DNA of 15,218 nt from Entamoeba histolytica HM-1:IMSS (lineage: Eukaryota > Evosea > Mastigamoebida > Endamoebidae): contig NW_001915078.1 in NCBI RefSeq assembly GCF_000208925.1, forward strand, positions 1 through 15,218, read 5' to 3'. Position 1 is the first letter of the stretch, and each line of letters begins with the position of its first letter. The translations under genes were made by a program, and so were the position numbers. The notes under the pieces are model-generated. The model ran no database searches and was not told the DNA's origin. It worked only from the letters and a program-made list of their open reading frames with translations. This document shows, in pieces, positions 8,505 to 15,218 of this stretch.

Positions 8505-11500
8505 ATGTTAATATATTATATTATATTATTGATTATTTGTATTCATGCTAAAGCCTATGATTGTAATCAATCAGGAAATACATTTGATGGTGGATTTAAT
8601 AATAAAATTGATACACTATGCGAATCAACCAACAATGATTATTCATATCATTTTACGTATAACTTCACTTATTCTTTACAAAAAGCTATGGAATGTAACA
8701 GTACATATTTTAATGGTAATTTTACAATGACAAGTTTAATAGAATATTGGAATGCAAAGACTTTTAAGATTCAAAAGAGTTCTCAAATTACTTTAGATGG
8801 TTATTTTCATACAAGAAAAGAATTTAACATTGGAGAAAATTCTAAAATAATTTGGAATAAAGGTGTTTCATTTGAACGACTAATTACATTTGAAACAACT
8901 CCATCATTAAATCACCCTCAATTAATTATTTGGAATAGTAATAGGATACATCTTTACAAACCAACTACAACATCGACAGGACAATTTGAAATTCAAAATC
9001 CAAGTAATAATGATCAATGTTTTGATGTGATGTCATTTAATAATAACAATGCACTTGATTTTGATAAAAAATCAGATAATCATTATTTACCAAAAGACTT
9101 TGATAAAGGACTTGGTATGAAAGATGGTACAGCATATTTATTATCAAATAAGAGGTTAATGAGATTTTGTCCAAATGGAATTGATTTAGATAAAAATGTT
9201 ATTTGTACAATGATTGGTACTGATTATTCACCATCATATTCAGGAAGAGGTGATTATATATTTAATTATCCACATTGTCCATGTGATGATAATAGAACTG
9301 AATGTACTCTTAATATTAAAACAAGTTTAACAACAGTAAACTTTAACATGGCTAATATCAGCAATACAATTCTTCATATTGACCATAACATTTTATTAAA
9401 TAACTTTGGGTATGCTAAACAAATTAATGTTTATGATAATGTTAAATTATCAATAAATGGGGGTTCACCAATCAACAAGTACAACCAAATGATAAAAATT
9501 AATAATTTTGAAATTACGAATATTAGAAAACCAAGTATTATAGCACGATTTAAATACAATTCAGAAACAAATACATTAGAAATTGATGGAAATAACCACA
9601 TAAAACATTTATCAAATCAATCAAATAAACCATTCAATTTAATTATAAATGGTGATCTCACTTGTAATTCTTTTGTTAGTGATTGTATTTATTATTTCAC
9701 TACTTCTTCTATATCAACAACACTAACTATTAATGGTAATGGTAATAATAATATTATGATAATTGATGAAAGTATAACACTAATTAATCCATTTCCAAAT
9801 TGTGTTGTTTTAACTGGTAAATCAAATGAAGCATTTAAATGTATTAAATGTAAAAGTGGATATTCTCTTAATTCAAACAATAAATGTCAAGAAAATTCAC
9901 ATTGTACTAAATTAAATAATCAAAACCATTGTATTGAATGTGAATATGGATATTATCTTGATTCAACACAAGTATGTACTATGTATATAAATGGATGTAT
10001 AATTGGAACTGAAACACATTGTTATCAATGTGGAGAAGAATATGTAAATGTAAATGGAGAATGCAAAAGAATGAATAATTGTAAAAATTCAGAAAGAAAT
10101 TATTGCTTAAAATGTTTAAATGGATATAAAATAGAAAATAATACATGTGTTAAAGATAAAGAAGAATGTTATTATGAAGGAAATGAATGTATTTCATGTT
10201 CAAATGAATATACATTAAATAATGGAACATGTGAAAGTAAAGAAAATAAAAATGGAAAGAACCAAGAAATATATTGTGAAAATGGAAAATACATCAAGAA
10301 TAATCAATGTATAGAATGTACAGAATCAGAAATATGTAATTCAGATGATATTGAATTAAAATGTAAATATGAACAACAATTAGATAATAATACATGTATA
10401 AATGAAACATGTGAAGAAGGAAAGATAAAAGATCAAAATGGAAAATGTAATTCCAATATTTCAAATTGTTCAAATGAGTCATATGTTAATGGAAAATGTG
10501 TTGAATGTTTAACAACATATTCACCTAATTCAAAAGGAGAATGTATTAATACAACAATAGAAAATTGTGAAGAACAAAATACATATGGATGTAAACGATG
10601 TTCAGATGGATATTATTTAACAACAAATATGAAATGTTCAAAATGTGATGATAATTGTACAACATGTTATGGTTCATCTACATATTGTATGAGTTGTTCT
10701 AGTGATAAATATTTAAGTAGTAATAGAACATGTCAATCAAATAAGGAATTAAATGGAACATGTTTACAATTATTAGCAGATGGAAGTGGATGTGGAATAT
10801 GTAATAAAGGATATTATAGAAATGGGAAAGGATGTTCAGAATGTGGAGAAAAATGTTCAACATGCAATCAAAAAGATAAATGTACAACATGTGCAGATGG
10901 ATATTTCATGAGTTGGATAGGAGAATGTAAATCAATAGACGAAGTTAAAGGATGTAAAGGAGAAATAGATAAAGAATATGGATGTAGAGAATGTTCAGAA
11001 GGATATTATTTAATAAATAAAGAATGTTCAAAATGTAAAGAGAATTGTACAAGATGTTCAATAAAGAATGAATGTAATAGTTGTGAAGATGAATATGTAT
11101 TAAAAAATAAAGAATGTATTAAATATTCAGATATTAATAAATGTAAAGAAGTAAAGAATAATAAATGTTGGAAATGTTCATTTTGGTATGGAACGAATGA
11201 AGAAGGAAATGAATGTAATAAAGAAGTAGTATGGTGGATGATAATGATAATTGTCATTATTATAGTTATTATCATTATTATAACAATTGTAATGATAATA
11301 ATGATGGTTAATTACATAATGAAGAGAAAAGAAAAGAAAGAACGAGAGAAAACAACAACAATATTCAAAATAACACAATCAAATATCAAATTCATACCAC
11401 TTGGAGATGGAATATTAACAAGTAAGAAAGAAATTGAACTTCAAGAAGGAGAAGAAATTAAAGTGAATGAAGAAATACGAGAATTGATTTGTATTGGAAA

Positions 11501-12572
11501 TGATAAAAAAGAGAAGATGAAGATACAAATAAGTAGTAAAGAAGAAAATGAGAAATATTCAATTAGAACAAACCCAAATGTCATTATAATTGAAGGAGGA
11601 TATGCATGTGAATTTGAAGTATTCATTACAATCAAATGTACAGCTAAAATAAAAGATAAAATAATGATAATTAGTAAAACACTTAATAAGGCACAAGAAG
11701 AAACAATCAAAATTATTTCTATTAAAGGAGAAACAGAAATATCAACACGACTTGATCCTGATGAAATAAAAGAAGAAAAGAAAATAGGAGAAGGATCATT
11801 TGGAATTGTTTATGTTGGAGAATTTAGAGGAAATAAAGTAGCAATTAAGAAAATGAAACAAGTTGAAGAAAGTGAAGATAAAAAGAAAGAATTTGAGAAA
11901 GAAGTAGCAATGTTAGATAAATTTCGAAATGAATATATTATTCATTTTTATGGAGCAGTATTTATTCCTAGTAAAATATGTATGGTAACAGAATTTGCAA
12001 AATATGGATCAATACAAGATATAATGAACAAAAGAAAAATTACAGAAATATCAAAGAAAATAAGAATCAAATTTATGATAGATGGAGCAAAAGGAATTTC
12101 ATATCTTCATTCAAATGGAATATTACATCGAGATATTAAACCAGATAATTTCCTTGTTGTATCACTTGATGATAATATTGAAGTTAATTGTAAATTAACG
12201 GATTTTGGAAGTGCAAGAAACATCAATATGATGATGACAAATATGACATTCACAAAAGGAATAGGAACACCAAAATACATGGCACCTGAAATATTAAATC
12301 GTCAACATTATAAAATGCAATCAGATATATATTCATTTTCAATAACAATGTTACAAATCATTACATGGCAAGATCCATTTCCTAAAGAAATATACAAATA
12401 TCCATGGGATATTGCAGATACAATCACAATAGGTAAACGACCAAACATAATACAAGAAGTAGAAGAAGATATTAAAGAAATTATTGAAAAGTCATGGCAA
12501 CAAGAACCAAAAGAAAGAATAACGATAGATGAAATTGTAAGAATGTTAGAAAGAATTGAAAATAAAGAATGA
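8505..12572 (+). CDS. TMK: Receptor-like transmembrane kinase (Entamoeba TMK family)
   Basis: A 1355-residue single-exon type I membrane receptor kinase. The ATG at 8505 begins a good signal peptide (residues 1 to about 17, MLIYYIILLIICIHAKA). Residues 18-430 are a Cys-poor, Asn/Thr-rich ectodomain with many N-glycosylation sequons (e.g. N53, N65, N72) and a CPC motif at 258-260. Residues 433-904 are Cys-rich with about 20 CXXC motifs (first CIKC at 446, last CWKC at 888). An Ile-rich membrane span follows at about 908-935, then a basic stop-transfer stretch (KRKEKKEREK). Residues 953-1080 are a beta-rich juxtamembrane region. The kinase domain spans about 1088-1352: glycine loop GEGSFG at 1095-1100, VAIK Lys1115, alpha-C Glu1133, HRD 1208-1210, Asn1215, DFG 1233-1235, APE 1260-1262. 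All key residues are present, so activity is expected, probably Ser/Thr or dual type given HRDIKPDN. In Entamoeba about 90 TMKs act as surface receptors in signalling, phagocytosis and serum response; ligand and substrate here are unknown. The CXXC layout suggests the B group. There are no frameshifts. Codons strongly favour A or T in third position, and the C-terminal tail is very short. Confidence 0.97.
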   Translation: MLIYYIILLIICIHAKAYDCNQSGNTFDGGFNNKIDTLCESTNNDYSYHFTYNFTYSLQKAMECNSTYFNGNFTMTSLIEYWNAKTFKIQKSSQITLDGYFHTRKEFNIGENSKIIWNKGVSFERLITFETTPSLNHPQLIIWNSNRIHLYKPTTTSTGQFEIQNPSNNDQCFDVMSFNNNNALDFDKKSDNHYLPKDFDKGLGMKDGTAYLLSNKRLMRFCPNGIDLDKNVICTMIGTDYSPSYSGRGDYIFNYPHCPCDDNRTECTLNIKTSLTTVNFNMANISNTILHIDHNILLNNFGYAKQINVYDNVKLSINGGSPINKYNQMIKINNFEITNIRKPSIIARFKYNSETNTLEIDGNNHIKHLSNQSNKPFNLIINGDLTCNSFVSDCIYYFTTSSISTTLTINGNGNNNIMIIDESITLINPFPNCVVLTGKSNEAFKCIKCKSGYSLNSNNKCQENSHCTKLNNQNHCIECEYGYYLDSTQVCTMYINGCIIGTETHCYQCGEEYVNVNGECKRMNNCKNSERNYCLKCLNGYKIENNTCVKDKEECYYEGNECISCSNEYTLNNGTCESKENKNGKNQEIYCENGKYIKNNQCIECTESEICNSDDIELKCKYEQQLDNNTCINETCEEGKIKDQNGKCNSNISNCSNESYVNGKCVECLTTYSPNSKGECINTTIENCEEQNTYGCKRCSDGYYLTTNMKCSKCDDNCTTCYGSSTYCMSCSSDKYLSSNRTCQSNKELNGTCLQLLADGSGCGICNKGYYRNGKGCSECGEKCSTCNQKDKCTTCADGYFMSWIGECKSIDEVKGCKGEIDKEYGCRECSEGYYLINKECSKCKENCTRCSIKNECNSCEDEYVLKNKECIKYSDINKCKEVKNNKCWKCSFWYGTNEEGNECNKEVVWWMIMIIVIIIVIIIIITIVMIIMMVNYIMKRKEKKEREKTTTIFKITQSNIKFIPLGDGILTSKKEIELQEGEEIKVNEEIRELICIGNDKKEKMKIQISSKEENEKYSIRTNPNVIIIEGGYACEFEVFITIKCTAKIKDKIMIISKTLNKAQEETIKIISIKGETEISTRLDPDEIKEEKKIGEGSFGIVYVGEFRGNKVAIKKMKQVEESEDKKKEFEKEVAMLDKFRNEYIIHFYGAVFIPSKICMVTEFAKYGSIQDIMNKRKITEISKKIRIKFMIDGAKGISYLHSNGILHRDIKPDNFLVVSLDDNIEVNCKLTDFGSARNINMMMTNMTFTKGIGTPKYMAPEILNRQHYKMQSDIYSFSITMLQIITWQDPFPKEIYKYPWDIADTITIGKRPNIIQEVEEDIKEIIEKSWQQEPKERITIDEIVRMLERIENKE

Positions 12573-13680
12573 AAATAAACAAGAAACAAATAAATAGAAT
12601 TAATATACTTCATTTAATTCTAGTACATACTTTAATTTTATTAACATATTTTATCCATTTCATTTAATAATAAATAATAAAATGAACAATAAATAAATTA
12701 AAATAGAATAAATATATTCAAAATATCTATAATAATACTTAGAATAAAAATAAAAGAATAAAAAGATGATAAATAACAATAATGAATTAATACATAACTA
12801 TAAACTATATTATAATGAATATATTTTGATTTATATTTTAGTTTCTTTTGATTATGTTTGTTTGTTAGAATTATTATTTGTTTTAGTAATGACAGAAGTA
12901 TTAATGAAGTGTGTATTTGTTATTTTAATTCTTTTCATGGTGTTTTCATTCTTTTTATTCTATTTTCATATTTATCAGTTAATTTAACTGCTTTCTGGAT
13001 TGGAAAAAAATGGTATATTAGAAATATCACACAAAACCCTAAAATGAAATTAAATTTCTAATGTTATTAATATCATCTGGTTATGTTTTTCATTTAGTAA
13101 AAATAATACCATGTTTAATTTATAAGATTAATGTAGTTAATCAATTGAATTAAATATTAAGATTTACTATTATTAAATAATATTGTTTATTTTAAGTATT
13201 ATTTATAAAATTGATGATAGTGTTAAATAAAGAATAGCATTGATAAAACATATAGAAATGATTATAAAAACTAATGTGGGTGAATATTTGTGATGTTAAA
13301 CATAGAAGAAATGAGTTATAAAATGATAATATTAAATACTCTTCTTACATTAAATGTTATTGAAAATATAATGATGATGTTTATTACTATTTTTATAGTG
13401 TACTGACTTAAATGAAGAAAATTTAAGTTGAATAAGTTTAAAATAAAATAAATCAAAAGAGATAAACCATAAATGAATAAATTCATAAAATGATGATAGT
13501 TTTAATGATATAAATCACAATAAAACATATAAATAAATTAATGGAACAATACAAAGAATAACAAAGAAAACAATAAAATCATATTCTGAAGTTTTCAATA
13601 CAATGAAGAAATGAATCTAAAATGAAATATCATTAATTAAATTAATTTCTAATGAATGTTAATTAAATATTTGTTCCTTC
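12573..13680. other. Intergenic region downstream of kinase gene
   Basis: No recognisable gene. An open frame of 73 codons at 12766-12987 (+) would encode a small, very hydrophobic peptide with one or two possible membrane spans. A second 67-codon frame overlaps it in another phase (12858-13061). Neither has a recognisable family, and both have the composition expected of T-rich DNA, so I do not call either a gene. The rest is A+T-rich simple sequence. Confidence 0.5.
12615..12660 (+). terminator. Possible polyadenylation region of the kinase gene
   Basis: Two TAATT words (12615-12619 and 12633-12637) lie 43 and 61 bases after the stop codon, followed by a T-rich stretch. Entamoeba transcripts have short 3' UTRs with a UA(A/U)UU-type signal and a downstream U-rich tract, so the position and order fit. 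Such words are common in this DNA, so the call rests mainly on distance from the stop. Confidence 0.3.
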
Positions 13681-14717
13681 ATTTAATATATAAAATATTT
13701 CTCTTCATTTTTCATATTCTTCTCTCATTTTATTTCTATTTTATTTATTTAGTGTTAATTATTCTTTCACATTATTTCTTCATTTCTTTGTAATTTCTTT
13801 TCTATTAATTGATTTTAAGTTATTAAATTTCATTCATTTCTTTTGATATAATTGATTTTCCATTGGTTCTAACTTCTTTTTTTCTTTCTATATTATTTAC
13901 TTAACTTTATTTTCATTTTTAAAAGTTAATTATTCTATTCTTCTTATTCTTCTTATTTTTTATTTTATTAGATTCATTCATAACGTCATGTGTTTTTTTT
14001 ATTTTTATAAATAACTTCACTTTTCTTCTTTTATCACTTTTCATGTTTATATTTGATTTATCTTTCTGATTTAAATTTATTTCTTTTATAGACTTTATAA
14101 TATTTTTACTCTTTATTAACAATTATTCTGTTTATTTTTATTTCTTTTCTATTCCTTTTATTTTTTCTGTTTTGTTAATGATGTTATCTATTTGTTTATT
14201 CTTATCATTCTATATCAACTTCTTTGTTTTATTCTATATTAATTAAATAACATAATCTTTGTTTATTAGACTTAATGGTTGTTATATTTATTTCTTAACT
14301 TATGATATTTATTATATCACTTTATCTTACTGTATTTTCTTTATTATATTTAAATTATTTATTCATTTTTATTTAGCACTTTTTATTCTTCTTTCTATTC
14401 ATTCTTTATCATTGTTCTCTACTTTTACCATTCATTCTTTAAATACATTTTTTTGTAAAATATTTTAATTAATAACTTATATTGTATATTATTTCTCTCG
14501 ATGTTAAATGACTATTTTCTTCTTTTTATCTTTTATTCAATATACTTCATTAAATTGTATTATCTTATATTTCTATATATTTTTTCTTCTTTATATCATT
14601 CTTATTAAATTAGTAATTTATTATTATTTCTTTGTATTATTTTTAATTTTTATTTTATTACTTCTTCTTTTACTCTACATTTGATTTTTATTTGGTTTAA
14701 CTCTCTACCTGTTTCAA
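13681..14717. other. Pyrimidine-rich non-coding tract inside right arm
   Basis: The + strand is dominated by T and C for about a kilobase (ttcttt, tcattc, tttatt words), mirroring the purine-rich stretch at 693-1440 inside the left arm. Apart from that bias I found no sequence match between the two. Open frames here (13919-14122 minus, 14259-14468 plus) are Lys/Asn/Ile-rich or Phe/Leu/Ile-rich strings without recognisable domains and are not called as genes. The strand bias flips sharply at 14718, where the right repeat arm begins. Confidence 0.55.
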
Positions 14718-15218
14718 TAGGCAACGAAAAAAAGCAAATAATTGAAAAAGAAGAGAATGAATGATATAAAAGAATAAAAAGAAAGTAAAAAGTAGATGAA
14801 GATGAAGAAAGAATAAAAGTAGAAAGAAGAGAATATAAAAAGAAAGAAGATAAAGTGTAATAAAACAAAAGAGATATTAAAAGAAGAAAAGAATGAAAAA
14901 AATAAAGGATGCAAATTTTATTGAAACAAATAAAAAAAGTGCAAAATTTAATGATGCAAAATTTAATGATGCAAAATATTTAGCAACATATTTTATTGAT
15001 GCAAAATATTTTGAAATAAAAATAATTCATCATTTGATATTATTATATTTGATAATAAATTATATTATATATTAAATACATCATATTTCTTTATTATTTA
15101 TCTTTCTTTTCTTTTTATTATTTCATATATTAAATTATTATTCATTCATTTATTATTTATATTTCATTTATTAAATAAAATGAAAATGAAATTGTAAAAT
15201 ATCAATTAAATATTCATG
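14718..15218 (-). repeat. Right arm of long inverted repeat (runs off window end)
   Basis: Reverse complement of 194-692, about 98% identical and 2 bp longer because of AT at about 14992-14997 that the left arm lacks. Substitutions cluster in the part matching left positions about 516-625. The outer part (15008-15218) is identical to the left arm with no mismatch right up to the last base of the window, so the repeat certainly reaches the end and probably continues. The inner boundary is TAGGCAACG at 14718-14726. The inner 190 bp are purine-rich on the + strand. A 60-codon open frame at 14893-15075 covers the 15-bp tandem repeat and is discussed under that feature. Confidence 0.93.
14908..15012 (+). 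repeat. 15-bp tandem repeat, right arm copy (7 units, frame open)
   Basis: Seven consecutive 15-bp units start at 14908, 14923, 14938, 14953, 14968, 14983 and 14998. Units 3 and 4 differ only in the first three bases (AGT or GAT, then GCAAAATTTAAT); the others are more diverged. The forward frame through the array is open from an ATG at 14893 to 15075 and gives five-residue periods such as SAKFN, DAKFN, DAKYL, DAKYF, which resemble pentapeptide-repeat spacing. Seven periods are far fewer than a real pentapeptide-repeat protein, the left copy of the same frame is broken, and the rest of the frame is ordinary A+T-rich translation. I therefore treat it as DNA repeat first and only possibly a coding remnant. 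Confidence 0.8.

Noticed and set aside
13031..13043. Telomere-like AACCCTAAA word
   Set aside because: A single occurrence with no tandem repetition.
12766..13061. Small hydrophobic membrane protein genes (73 and 67 codons)
   Set aside because: Two phases are open across the same T-rich stretch, there is no family match, and the composition is explained by base bias.
14259..14468. 69-codon forward open frame in the pyrimidine-rich tract
   Set aside because: A Phe/Leu/Ile/Ser/Tyr string typical of T-rich DNA, with no domain or conserved start context.
1..15218. CRISPR array, tRNA array, rRNA, or transposase / reverse transcriptase genes
   Set aside because: No regularly spaced repeats with unique spacers, no tRNA-like cloverleaf and no recognisable catalytic motifs of mobility enzymes were found on either strand.

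Overview
The base composition (well below 20% G+C between genes, higher in the one intact gene), the long single-exon reading frame and above all the gene families point to an Entamoeba amoeba, most likely the E. histolytica / dispar / nuttalli group. The species cannot be fixed from this window alone. The two diagnostic genes are a member of the large Entamoeba transmembrane kinase (TMK) family and a P-glycoprotein-type (MDR, ABCB) transporter of the Entamoeba Pgp style.

Layout. 1-193 is A+T-rich flank. 194-692 is the left arm of a long inverted repeat; its partner is 14718-15218, and the right arm runs off the window end. Each arm carries a 15-bp tandem repeat (seven units: 400-502 and 14908-15012). 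Just inside the left arm the + strand becomes purine-rich (693-1440). Just inside the right arm the + strand is pyrimidine-rich (13681-14717), so the strand asymmetry is mirrored. 1441-3806 has no intact gene, though a stretch around 1900-3120 is slightly less A+T-rich and might be an eroded gene. 3807-5660 is a clear pseudogene of the first half (TMD1-NBD1) of a P-glycoprotein, with at least a dozen in-frame stops, several frameshifts and ruined ATP-binding motifs. 5661-8504 is non-coding with a few small hairpins. 8505-12572 is the only intact gene, a 1355-residue transmembrane receptor-like kinase with signal peptide, Cys-poor N-terminal ectodomain, about 20 CXXC motifs, one membrane span, a beta-rich juxtamembrane region and a complete kinase domain. 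12573-14717 is again non-coding.

How it fits together. The window looks like one intact surface-receptor kinase and one dead drug-pump gene in the same orientation, inside a roughly 14-kb interval bounded by near-identical 0.5-kb inverted repeats. The outer ~300 bp of the arms are identical apart from one 2-bp indel, which suggests recent duplication or ongoing gene conversion. Recombination between the arms could invert everything between them. No transposase, integrase, reverse transcriptase, CRISPR array, tRNA or rRNA was seen, so the repeat may be a dispersed Entamoeba repeat rather than the termini of an autonomous element.
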